Both the position numbers and the translations under genes were made by a program. A stretch of DNA of 13,716 nucleotides, from the NCBI GenBank assembly GCA_002309305.1, contig DBWR01000056.1:1-13716 (forward strand), read 5' to 3'. This document shows, piece by piece, positions 1-6,598 of this stretch. Each line of letters starts with the position of its first letter. The first letter of the stretch is position 1. The DNA comes from Treponema sp. UBA1233 (lineage in GTDB: Bacteria; Spirochaetota; Spirochaetia; Treponematales; Treponemataceae). The notes beneath the pieces are model-generated. The model saw nothing but the letters and a program-made list of their open reading frames with translations. It was not told where the DNA came from and made no database searches.

Positions 1-674
1 CAGTGAGCACAAAATTCGACATAATCGTAATGAGCCATTCCATTAATGAATTGTGGAAAGATAAAGCTGATAAAATAGAACGTCGCTCAGGTTTTATAAA
101 TCATATAGCTGAAAACCTTAAATCCACCGGCCTGCTTTTAATTTCCGAACCTGCCCTTTTGGAAACCAGCAGGAGTTTGATTCAAGTTCGTGATGAATTG
201 ATAAAAAACGGCTTCAGCGTTCTTTCTCCATGCCTGAAATCACATCCATGTCCAGCTTTGTCTTCAGGTCCCAACCATACCTGCCATGCCGAAATCCAAT
301 GGAACCCATGTGAACCGGTTGCCTCAATTGCACGTTCAGCCAAACTCGACAGGGAATCAGTAAAGATGACTTTTTTCGCATTTTGTAAAGCTGATTCTGT
401 ACCCATACAGCCTGACAATGCAAGTTATAGGGTTGTTTCAGATGGAATGTTGAATAAATCAGGCCGTATCCGCTATCTTTTATGCGATGGAGAAAAACGG
501 ATACCCCTTTCTGCCAAAAACGGAGATTCGAATGCAAGACAAAACGGATTCTTTAACTTACAGAGATATGATACCGTAAAGGTTCAATCACCAGAAATTC
601 GTGGAGACAACAACAATCCCGCACTTGGAATATCCGACGATACAAAACTAGAGCTTATACCATTTTCAAAATAA
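1..674 (+). CDS. Rsm22/METTL17-like SAM-dependent methyltransferase, C-terminal part (5' end outside window)
   Basis: The reading frame is open at the left edge, so only the last 223 or so residues are seen. The visible part starts in the core of a Rossmann methyltransferase: the FDIIVMSHSINEL segment matches the family's D-(I/L)-V-x-x-S-x-x-x-N-E-L motif after the SAM site. It is followed by a helix and LLISEPA strand. Four cysteines (about visible residues 77, 83, 94 and 103), in a PCLKSHPCP...TCH...NPC arrangement, match the Cys cluster that binds Fe-S in mitochondrial Rsm22/METTL17, a small-ribosomal-subunit assembly factor. A GTG at position 3 could be read as a start, but the protein would lack the SAM-binding glycine loop, so truncation by the window is more likely. 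The C-terminal 90 residues form a small beta-rich tail. Family assignment is fairly sure; the bacterial role (ribosome assembly) is inferred from homologues. Confidence 0.72.
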   Translation, partial: VSTKFDIIVMSHSINELWKDKADKIERRSGFINHIAENLKSTGLLLISEPALLETSRSLIQVRDELIKNGFSVLSPCLKSHPCPALSSGPNHTCHAEIQWNPCEPVASIARSAKLDRESVKMTFFAFCKADSVPIQPDNASYRVVSDGMLNKSGRIRYLLCDGEKRIPLSAKNGDSNARQNGFFNLQRYDTVKVQSPEIRGDNNNPALGISDDTKLELIPFSK

Positions 675-687
675 ATCTATATCAAAT

Positions 688-1413
688 TTAGTATATTCTT
701 TGTACAAAGCCTTTGAGTTTGTTTTCCGTAATACCGGCCTTTGAGTCAATTGCATAGGAATAATCACCACTAGTCCATGTCGCCGCATGATATCTATCAT
801 CTTCTCCACGCAGCAAAATCTGTATGCCGGCATCGTTGACGATTTTATTGGTAGCGTATGTGTTATAGTCACCGCTTATGTCAAGATTTCCGTTGGCCTT
901 TCTTACGCGAATGTCTTCATCAGGATTTGAGGTATCCTTATAGATTATCTCCACCATTTCATCTTTTATGACTCTATATTCTTTGGCTTCGTATGTTGTG
1001 TATTTTGACGGACTTGTAAAACTAAAACCTGCGGCCTTATTTGCAGCATCAAGACTAGCCTTTTTTTCAAATGGGTTTGGCATGCCTACTATCTGAACAT
1101 CATTTTCCTGAAGTTCTTCTTCGGCTTTTGTTTTTTCGCTTTCCTGTTTTTCAGCTTTTTTGTCTGCCTTTTTATCCTTCTTCTTTGATTTTTCTTCTTT
1201 GGTTTTTGCAGGCTTTTGCTCTTCTTCCGGTGCTTCTACAGCAGTATTTTCAGCAGATGTTTTTTCCTGCTTTTTTATATCAACTTCGTCTGTGACTTCC
1301 TGGATATTCTCCACCTGATCTTCTGCTTCTGGTTTGGCTGTCTGATTATTTGTAGCACATCCAAAAACAAGGATTTCTGTTACAAGAAATAAAACACAAA
1401 TCAATTTTTTCAT
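688..1413 (-). CDS. Lipoprotein with K/E-rich linker and DUF4367-like C-terminal domain
   Basis: The 241-residue protein starts MKKLICVLFLVTEILVFGC, a short charged start and hydrophobic core ending in a relaxed spirochaete-type lipobox (V-F-G-C, Cys19), so it should be lipid-anchored. Residues about 25-105 are a low-complexity Lys/Glu/Ala stretch, probably an extended or helical spacer. Residues about 110-241 form a compact domain with MPNPF, IKDEMVEIIY, IRVRKANG, DISGDYN, ATWTSGDYSYAI and a GIT...LKGFV end. This pattern recalls small hypothetical or DUF4367-like domains of Clostridia and treponemes; the name is from memory, not a search. The start is supported by a GGGGT Shine-Dalgarno just upstream. 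The gene converges on the Rsm22-like gene with only 13 nt between stops and no visible terminator hairpin. Function unknown. Confidence 0.8.
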   Translation of the reverse strand: MKKLICVLFLVTEILVFGCATNNQTAKPEAEDQVENIQEVTDEVDIKKQEKTSAENTAVEAPEEEQKPAKTKEEKSKKKDKKADKKAEKQESEKTKAEEELQENDVQIVGMPNPFEKKASLDAANKAAGFSFTSPSKYTTYEAKEYRVIKDEMVEIIYKDTSNPDEDIRVRKANGNLDISGDYNTYATNKIVNDAGIQILLRGEDDRYHAATWTSGDYSYAIDSKAGITENKLKGFVQRIY

Positions 1414-1475
1414 TTTCTACCCCGCTTTACTTCCGCATGAGACATTCTGCAAAAATCAAAATTGTCATTACAGTC

Positions 1476-1504
1476 AGTATATATCAAAACCCTGTATTCA
1501 ACAA
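1476..1504 (-). promoter_or_regulatory. Candidate promoter of the lipoprotein gene
   Basis: Read on the minus strand, TTGTTG (1504-1499), a 17-bp spacer and TATACT (1481-1476) lie about 65 nt before the lipoprotein start. The -10 box is good (5 of 6) and the -35 box weak (3 of 6). The gap to the upstream EEP gene (110 nt) leaves room for an independent promoter. Confidence 0.4.
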
Positions 1505-1523
1505 GGTCTATTTCCAAGTATGC

Positions 1524-2534
1524 CTAAAATTCAACAGTCAGGACAATCGGAACATGGTCAGATAATTTGTCGCGAATATCCTTTGATGATTTGAATTCAA
1601 CTCCATTAAGGACAAAACTCTTTTCTTTCTCCAGGTTTGTTCCAGATTCCCCAAACACGGCCCGCCTTGTACCGGTTTTGATTTTTTTCATCATTGCAAC
1701 ATTGTAAACAAAGTGGTCATAGTCATTGGCATATTTGAATCTGTCGCTTGTTGTTGAAAGTGTTGTCTTTGGACTTGAACCACCGTCAATAATGTAACCA
1801 TTGAAGCCCACCAAGTCAAATTCATCCCTGGACGTATTAAAATCCCCGCCAACAATTATTGGAACATCAAAAAGCTCACCACCAAATTCATTCAACAAAA
1901 GATCCTCAAGATTCTGCAAATCCGAATTCCGCTTTTCTATTGAATTCTTTGATTGAAGATGAACGTTTGAAACAATAAAATAGTTCACGTTGCTGTCTTC
2001 ATCTGATGACGAAAAATACAATACCTGGACATTGTTTTTGTTGAACCGGTAGTCACAATCAGGAAAGCGGGTAAATCCCAGCTCATCTGCCATATCCAGT
2101 GGAAGGGCCTTTTCTGTATTGTAAAATACAGCATTGTTCTGAGCCATGTCACCCCCGGAATAATCCACTCCATCAATGGTCACTCTGGTATGAAGCAAAT
2201 AATTTGCCGTAGAAGCATAGGCCCAGTTTTCGCCCAAGCCCTTTTGAATATCGTCAAGAATTGTATGATTTTGTGGACGCTTAAAATGAATTTCTGTGTC
2301 ACCGTACAAATGGCTTACAAATCCCTTTTCCATGGCAACCGGAACTTCCTGCAGCAACACTATGTCCGCTCTGTTACCATTGATAAGGGTACAGATTTGT
2401 TCTATCCATTCATCATAATTGGCTTTTTTATAGGCATTGTTATGGGCTATGTTATATGACATAAACGTGATTTCCTGTGCCCATAAAATAAAGCCAGATA
2501 CTATAAATATCAGGATAAAGAAAAGCTTTTTCAT
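1524..2534 (-). CDS. Exported endonuclease/exonuclease/phosphatase (EEP, DNase I-like) family hydrolase
   Basis: From the chosen start the protein has 336 residues. It begins MKKLFFILIFIVSGFILWAQ, a Sec signal peptide probably cut near WA/QE, so the enzyme acts outside the cytoplasm. The EEP fold motifs are present in order: MSYNIAHN with the metal-site Asn (about N28), IVLLQEVP with the metal-binding Glu (about E63), SNVHLQSKNS with a His (about H192), VGGDFNTSRDEFD with catalytic Asp/Asn (about D231, N233), and the terminal SDHVPIVL with the Asp-His pair (about D326, H327). The fold covers DNase I-like nucleases, sphingomyelinases and phosphoesterases; the substrate cannot be told from sequence. 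An in-frame ATG nine codons upstream exists, but it would overlap the preceding gene and put a charged stretch before the signal peptide. The chosen ATG has AGGGAG seven nt upstream. It is the last gene of the barnase-transferase-EEP operon. Confidence 0.85.
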   Translation of the reverse strand: MKKLFFILIFIVSGFILWAQEITFMSYNIAHNNAYKKANYDEWIEQICTLINGNRADIVLLQEVPVAMEKGFVSHLYGDTEIHFKRPQNHTILDDIQKGLGENWAYASTANYLLHTRVTIDGVDYSGGDMAQNNAVFYNTEKALPLDMADELGFTRFPDCDYRFNKNNVQVLYFSSSDEDSNVNYFIVSNVHLQSKNSIEKRNSDLQNLEDLLLNEFGGELFDVPIIVGGDFNTSRDEFDLVGFNGYIIDGGSSPKTTLSTTSDRFKYANDYDHFVYNVAMMKKIKTGTRRAVFGESGTNLEKEKSFVLNGVEFKSSKDIRDKLSDHVPIVLTVEF

Positions 2535-2545
2535 CCTCTGTCTCC

Positions 2546-3361
2546 CTATTGCCTTATCCATTCCCCGTCTATCAACAATTCATGCGGATTATAATTACTT
2601 TTGTAGTTCATCTTGTTGCAGTCTTCTATGTAATAACCCAGATAATACAGCTCGCTTTTCAATTGACCATCAAAAAGCAGCCCTTTACATGCGTCAATTT
2701 CTGCCAATACTGAAAAAACCCCTATGCTTCTTTTCATAATCTCGTCAGAAATGTCAAAATAAAAATAGTTTGAAGACAAGGCATTTTTGGCCCTGTCTAT
2801 GACACTGACGGCAACCAGTTTTCCATTAAGCAGAAAGTCAATGTTCATTGTTCCACTATAAAGCTTTATGAACTCTCCGTCGATTTCCCTGACACCATTC
2901 AATCTATATAATGAATCCTGGGCCTCATCAAAGCTTTCCTCCTTTTCAGGATTATGCCGTTTGTCATACTTTTTTAACAACTGTACTTTTTCATCCGTTA
3001 CAAATTCCTTTGGATCTGTAACAAGACGAATCTCTACATCCTGGTTTTTTCTATACGCTTTTCTCTGACTTTTTGACGATACAAAATCTTTTACCTGAAT
3101 CCTTATGCCCAGACATTTCTTGCAATTCGGACATTCTGCCTTATAAAAATATCTGTCACTTCGCCTGAATCCCATTTTTAGATATTCAGCATAAAATATT
3201 TCCTGAGGGTTTATTTTATCACTTTCTCTTAATAAGTCTGGCCTGTATTTTTCTAGAAGCAGCTGACTTCCTTCTTCATTTGGAATCCCGTCAATAATTT
3301 CCTGGGCAACTTTATCGGAGAAATATCCACATTCAAATTCAAAGTATTCTTCATCAGACAT
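2546..3361 (-). CDS. N-end-rule aminoacyl-tRNA-protein transferase (Ate1/Bpt family)
   Basis: This family transfers Arg (Ate1) or Leu (Bpt) from charged tRNA to N-terminal acidic residues, marking proteins for ClpS/ClpAP-type degradation. The N-terminal domain has CGYFSDKVAQEIIDG, resembling the C-x-Y-x-x-x-x-x-A start of Bpt. It then has YAEYLKMGFRRSDRYFYKAECPNCKKC, which closely follows the family's L-x-x-x-G-F-R-R-S-x-x-x-x-Y-x-P-x-C-x-x-C-x-x-C, and an SQRKAYRKN basic segment. The C-terminal GNAT-like half has DFLLNGKLVAVSVID, SIGVFSVLAEIDACK, YYLGYYIEDCNKMNYKSNYNPHELL. Length (about 271) is typical. Two Met codons compete: one at 3367 overlaps the barnase stop as ATGA but has GGTGA directly abutting it; the one used here has GGTGA six nt upstream. 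Overlap or near-overlap with barnase implies translational coupling. Whether Leu or Arg is transferred is not decidable here. Confidence 0.88.
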   Translation of the reverse strand: MSDEEYFEFECGYFSDKVAQEIIDGIPNEEGSQLLLEKYRPDLLRESDKINPQEIFYAEYLKMGFRRSDRYFYKAECPNCKKCLGIRIQVKDFVSSKSQRKAYRKNQDVEIRLVTDPKEFVTDEKVQLLKKYDKRHNPEKEESFDEAQDSLYRLNGVREIDGEFIKLYSGTMNIDFLLNGKLVAVSVIDRAKNALSSNYFYFDISDEIMKRSIGVFSVLAEIDACKGLLFDGQLKSELYYLGYYIEDCNKMNYKSNYNPHELLIDGEWIRQ

Positions 3362-3363
3362 GT

Positions 3364-3993
3364 TCATTCACCATAAAGCAATTCAAAACTTTCATAATGG
3401 TCTTCCGTGTAATAAATAAGACCGTCATTAGAAAAAACAATTCTCTTTGCACCACGAGTTTTTTTTCCATATGCATCAATGTCACACTCATAATATACGC
3501 GGCCTTTTTTCTTGGGTAAGAGCTGCTCATAGTTTCCAAAACGATCCCCACCTATGCTTTTTCCGGGAGCAACAGAAGATAATGCTTCTCCAGATTTCCA
3601 ACCCAGTGATTCAGCCGTTTTTTTATCAATATAATTCTGTGGCAGTTTTCCATAAGTGTGAATATACAGCGCCACATTATCCTTATCTGTATAAGAGCCT
3701 TCCTCATCTATTTTATTTTCTTCAATTTGAACAGGCTCAAGAGCTTCCTGAACAACCTCATCTTGAACTGTGTCTATAACTGTCTGAACTATTGATTCAG
3801 GTTCTTCATCTTCTTTTATCTCAAGTTGAATGGCGGTATCAGTATTTTCTTCATGAACTATTGTTTCTGATATGCTGACAGGTTCATTTGTCTGACTGAT
3901 CTGCTGCTGTTTTCCCTTAACCTTTATAGCAATAAAAGCCACAGCCAAAAGCAGGAACAATGACACAAAATATTTTATCAATTTCTTAGACAT
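3364..3993 (-). CDS. Membrane-tethered barnase-type guanyl-specific ribonuclease
   Basis: The C-terminal residues about 102-206 align throughout with barnase: the Y-G-K-L-P-Q-N-Y-I segment, LGW, VAPGKSIGGDRFGN, the YYECDID strand, and FSNDGLIYYTEDHYESF. All residues known to matter in barnase are present: Lys27 (here about K116), catalytic base Glu73 (E169), Arg83 and Arg87 (R180, R184) and catalytic acid His102 (H199). So an active RNase is predicted. Unlike barnase, it starts MSKKLIKYFVSLFLLLAVAFIAI, a transmembrane or signal-anchor segment without an obvious cleavage site, followed by an acidic 70-residue spacer. The domain should therefore sit outside the inner membrane. The start is set by GAGG six nt upstream; an ATG six codons further upstream has no such site. 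It is first in a three-gene operon. No barstar-like inhibitor gene is visible nearby. Confidence 0.9.
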   Translation of the reverse strand: MSKKLIKYFVSLFLLLAVAFIAIKVKGKQQQISQTNEPVSISETIVHEENTDTAIQLEIKEDEEPESIVQTVIDTVQDEVVQEALEPVQIEENKIDEEGSYTDKDNVALYIHTYGKLPQNYIDKKTAESLGWKSGEALSSVAPGKSIGGDRFGNYEQLLPKKKGRVYYECDIDAYGKKTRGAKRIVFSNDGLIYYTEDHYESFELLYGE

Positions 3994-4010
3994 AAGATAC
4001 CTCAAAATCA

Positions 4011-4039
4011 TTTATAACATGCCTATGAGCAAAGGTCAA
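4011..4039 (-). promoter_or_regulatory. Promoter of the barnase-transferase-EEP operon
   Basis: On the minus strand TTGACC (4039-4034) is followed by exactly 17 bp and TATAAA (4016-4011), a near-consensus sigma-70 type promoter. Transcription would start near 4004, about 11 nt before the barnase ATG, leaving just enough leader for its GAGG ribosome binding site. A second TATAAT lies slightly upstream (revcomp of 4039-4044) but has no -35 partner. Confidence 0.65.
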
Positions 4040-4067
4040 TTATACCCTTATATTTGTCATTTTATGA

Positions 4068-4085
4068 TAAATCTGATCAGATTTA
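4068..4085. promoter_or_regulatory. Perfect 18-bp palindrome between divergent genes (operator candidate)
   Basis: TAAATCTGATCAGATTTA is identical to its reverse complement over all 18 bases. It lies in the 161-nt gap between the divergent barnase operon and LOR-Nudix-GH5 cluster. It is about 30 bp upstream of the barnase -35 box and about 34 bp upstream of the LOR -10 box. This is the geometry expected for a dimeric regulator acting on either or both directions. The regulator is unknown. Confidence 0.5.
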
Positions 4086-4118
4086 CTGTTGAATTACTTT
4101 GATTTATATGGTAAAATT

Positions 4119-4124
4119 TATAAT
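4119..4124 (+). promoter_or_regulatory. Candidate -10 box for the LOR-Nudix-GH5 cluster
   Basis: A perfect TATAAT lies 48 nt before the LOR start. The corresponding -35 region (about 4096-4101, ACTTTG) is poor. The promoter may therefore depend on an activator, possibly bound at the palindrome at 4068-4085. Predicted start of transcription is near 4131. Confidence 0.4.
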
Positions 4125-4172
4125 ATCCAAATCATTTATTTTATTAAGTTTTAACAATTTAGGAGAGAACTT

Positions 4173-4640
4173 ATGAATCTTTATATCAGGCAGAAAATAT
4201 TTTCCTGGGCAGACACTTTTTCCGTCATGGATGTAAACGGATCTATTCTTTATTCTGTCGTAGGAAAGATTTTTTCTATTACCAAAAAACTTACCATCTA
4301 TCAAAATGACAAGGAAGTTGCCAGAGTTGAAAAAAAACTGATTTCATTGCTTCCAAAATTCTATGTTTATATTAAAGACCAGCAGATTGCAGAGATTCAA
4401 AAACGTATTTCTTTTCTTCATGAAAAATACTCTGTTGTAGGTTTGGAATGGGAAATTGAAGGTAACATCTGGAGCCATGATTATACAATCTCCAAAAATG
4501 GAAAAGTTATTGCCACCATACACAAAAAATGGTTAACCTGGGCCGATACTTATGAACTATGTATTTCTGACAATGTCGATCACGTTGTTGCCCTGGCTGT
4601 AATCATTGCAATAGACTGTGTTGCAGGAGACAAAAACTAA
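4173..4640 (+). CDS. LURP-one-related (LOR/YxjI-like, DUF567) protein
   Basis: The 155-residue protein matches the bacterial LOR family along its full length: a start with RQKIFSWADTFSVMD, the VVGKIFSITKKLTIY segment, EVARVEKKLISLLPKFYVYI, QIAEIQKRISF...KYSVVGLEWEIEGNIWSHDYTI, and the family end KKWLTWADTYELCISD...VVALAVIIAIDCV. The fold is a Tubby-like beta barrel around a helix, related to phospholipid scramblases; the biochemical role in bacteria is not established. An FSWADTF / LTWADTY pair near the two ends reflects the internal symmetry of the fold. There is no signal peptide. AGGAGAG six to ten nt upstream fixes the ATG. It is first in a plus-strand cluster, with the Nudix gene 17 nt downstream. 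Family assignment is secure; its function here is unknown. Confidence 0.87.
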   Translation: MNLYIRQKIFSWADTFSVMDVNGSILYSVVGKIFSITKKLTIYQNDKEVARVEKKLISLLPKFYVYIKDQQIAEIQKRISFLHEKYSVVGLEWEIEGNIWSHDYTISKNGKVIATIHKKWLTWADTYELCISDNVDHVVALAVIIAIDCVAGDKN

Positions 4641-4657
4641 TATTTTGGGGTACAGAT

Positions 4658-5128
4658 TTGAAATCACAGCTAACCACTCTTTGCTACATAGAAAAAGACA
4701 GTCAATATTTAATGCTCCATAGAACTACAAAAAAAAACGATGAAAATCATGACAAATGGATTGGTATCGGAGGACACTTTGAATTTCAGGAAAGCCCGGA
4801 AGACTGTCTTTTACGTGAAGTTAAGGAAGAAACTGGCCTAAATTTAATTGATTATGAATTCCGCGGAATCGTTACTTTTATATCAGATGACCATCCTGCT
4901 GAATACATGCACCTTTATACCAGCAAAAAATTTGAGGGTACAGTTACAGATTGTAAAGAGGGACAGCTTGAATGGATTCCAATAAATAAAATCTGTACCC
5001 TTAATTTATGGGAAGGTGATAAGATTTTCCTGGATCTGCTTATAAAGAAAGCTCCTTTTTTTTCGTTAAAACTTGTCTACAAAAATGGACTCTTGATTGA
5101 TTCTTTTTTGGATGGGAAACAAATATAG
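4658..5128 (+). CDS. Nudix hydrolase (MutT/8-oxo-dGTP diphosphatase-like), TTG start
   Basis: Nudix enzymes cleave nucleoside diphosphates linked to another moiety. The signature G-x5-E-x7-R-E-V-x-E-E-x-G-L is complete at residues 39-61 (from GHFEFQE to REVKEETGL), with the metal-binding REVKEE glutamates intact. The N-terminal TTLCYIEKDSQYLMLHR strand and KWIGIGGHFE resemble MutT/MTH1-type purine nucleotide sanitising enzymes, though substrate prediction within Nudix is unreliable. Length (156) is normal. The start is TTG preceded by GGGG at seven nt spacing; the first internal Met (residue 19) would cut off the first strand. The gene lies 17 nt after LOR and 42 nt before GH5, so it is probably co-transcribed. 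The functional link to its neighbours is not obvious. Confidence 0.88.
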   Translation: MKSQLTTLCYIEKDSQYLMLHRTTKKNDENHDKWIGIGGHFEFQESPEDCLLREVKEETGLNLIDYEFRGIVTFISDDHPAEYMHLYTSKKFEGTVTDCKEGQLEWIPINKICTLNLWEGDKIFLDLLIKKAPFFSLKLVYKNGLLIDSFLDGKQI

Positions 5129-5170
5129 AAACCTATTGTATCATTCTTTGTTTTACTAATTGAGGTGTTT

Positions 5171-6598
5171 ATGAAGAGCAGAAACTTTTTCCGAATTGTA
5201 ATAGCCATTCTCTTTACAATCCTTGCATTTCCGGAAGGTTTTTCTCAAAATTCCTATGATTCACAGCTTGAATCATCTGCCACCACCTCAAAAAGCAAAT
5301 TACAAACCATCTATTCAAAATCCACAGTCTTGGAATGGGATTCTAATATTACCATACCATCATCATCTTTTAATTCAGCAACTTCAGGCTGTATCCTTCA
5401 TTTTGAATATTCAACTATATCAGCACCTTATCATAATGTGAAAATTTATACCGGTTGGTGGGAAAGCCTGATAAATGGAACTGTCAACAATGGACTCAAT
5501 AACGGTGGTGTTATAATTCCCGGAGATTCTAAAGGAACTTTTTCCTATATTCCAACACCAGATGAAGTCGAATCACTAATAAACAAAGGCCTCATCGTTC
5601 ATGGATATGGGGTCAAGTTGAATAAAATCACCCTGGAAACCAGCGTTTATCCAATTTCAAATAATACCTCAAGTTTGACCCCTATAGAAAAACATGGCCA
5701 GCTTCATGTAAACGGAGCTTTCCTTTATGACAGTCACAATCGAAAAATCCAGCTTTATGGAATGTCTACTCATGGAATTAACTTTGGTCAGGATTTCAGC
5801 CAATATGTTAACAAAGATGCATTTAAATCCCTTAGGGATGACTGGAACACCAACTGTATAAGGCTTGCATTATATCCACGTGATTATAACGGTTACTTGA
5901 ACGGTGGCAATAAATCCGCACTTAAAAAACTAATTTGTGATGGAATTGATTATGCTATTAAATTGGGTATGTATGTTATTGTTGACTGGCATGTGCTTAA
6001 CTATAATCCTCAGGAAACCCAAACAGAAGCCATTTCCTTCTTTTCCGAAATCTCTACACTTTATCCTAATAGTCCCAATGTCCTTTATGAAATCTGCAAT
6101 GAACCGACTAATTCTGATTGGAATAAAGTAATAAAACCCTATGCGGAAAAAGTTATTCCAGCCATAAGGAAAAATTCTCCAGACAGCATTATAATTGTTG
6201 GAACAAACACATGGTCTCAGGATATTGAAGCCCCTCTTGCTAATCCTCTGAATGAAAAGAATATAATGTATGCTTTCCATTTTTATGCTCAAACACACAC
6301 AAATAACTTTAGGAGCCGCGTGGAAAAAGCCATAAAATCAGGTTTACCTATTTTTATAACTGAGTTTGGAACTTGTGATGCAAGTGGAAACGGTGGATTT
6401 AATGCCGAACAGAGTGCAAAGTGGTTTAGCCTGATCGAAAAATATGACATCAGCCATATGAACTGGAGCCTTTCTAACAAAGCTGAAACTGCAAGTGCAA
6501 TCAAATCTTCATGCTCCAAAACAAGTGCCTGGAGCACAAACGATTTAACAGAAAGCGGAAAACTGATTTATAACCATTTCCGCTCTCTGGAAAATTAG
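5171..6598 (+). CDS. Secreted GH5 endoglucanase with N-terminal beta-sandwich (CBM-like) module
   Basis: The enzyme (475 residues) hydrolyses beta-1,4-glucan-type polysaccharides by a retaining mechanism. A signal peptide (KSRNFFRIVIAILFTILAFPEGFSQ) is followed by a Ser-rich stretch. Residues about 50-158 (VLEWDSN...VHGYGVKLNKITLE) form a beta-sandwich resembling the accessory modules of rumen endoglucanases. The GH5 barrel spans about 172-473: LHVNGAFLYDSHNRKIQLYGMSTHG, NCIRLALY, YVIVDWHVL, VLYEICNEPT with acid/base Glu (about E311), AFHFYAQTH, IFITEFGT with nucleophile Glu (about E398), and MNWSLSNK. This pattern is closest to subfamily GH5_2. The ATG used has GAGGTG just upstream; the in-frame GTG two codons earlier is itself part of that ribosome binding site. 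The stop codon overlaps that of the convergent S1 gene. Exact carbohydrate specificity is inference. Confidence 0.9.
   Translation: MKSRNFFRIVIAILFTILAFPEGFSQNSYDSQLESSATTSKSKLQTIYSKSTVLEWDSNITIPSSSFNSATSGCILHFEYSTISAPYHNVKIYTGWWESLINGTVNNGLNNGGVIIPGDSKGTFSYIPTPDEVESLINKGLIVHGYGVKLNKITLETSVYPISNNTSSLTPIEKHGQLHVNGAFLYDSHNRKIQLYGMSTHGINFGQDFSQYVNKDAFKSLRDDWNTNCIRLALYPRDYNGYLNGGNKSALKKLICDGIDYAIKLGMYVIVDWHVLNYNPQETQTEAISFFSEISTLYPNSPNVLYEICNEPTNSDWNKVIKPYAEKVIPAIRKNSPDSIIIVGTNTWSQDIEAPLANPLNEKNIMYAFHFYAQTHTNNFRSRVEKAIKSGLPIFITEFGTCDASGNGGFNAEQSAKWFSLIEKYDISHMNWSLSNKAETASAIKSSCSKTSAWSTNDLTESGKLIYNHFRSLEN

Noticed and set aside
1095..1350. Tandem repeat or coding repeat in the lipoprotein gene
   Set aside because: The Lys/Glu/Ala-rich stretch is low complexity without a fixed repeat unit; it is best read as a flexible or helical spacer.
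4173..4640. LOR protein as a barstar-like antitoxin for the divergent barnase
   Set aside because: Its sequence matches the LOR/YxjI family along its full length and has none of the barstar pattern; the barnase is also predicted to be exported, so a toxin-antitoxin reading is not supported.
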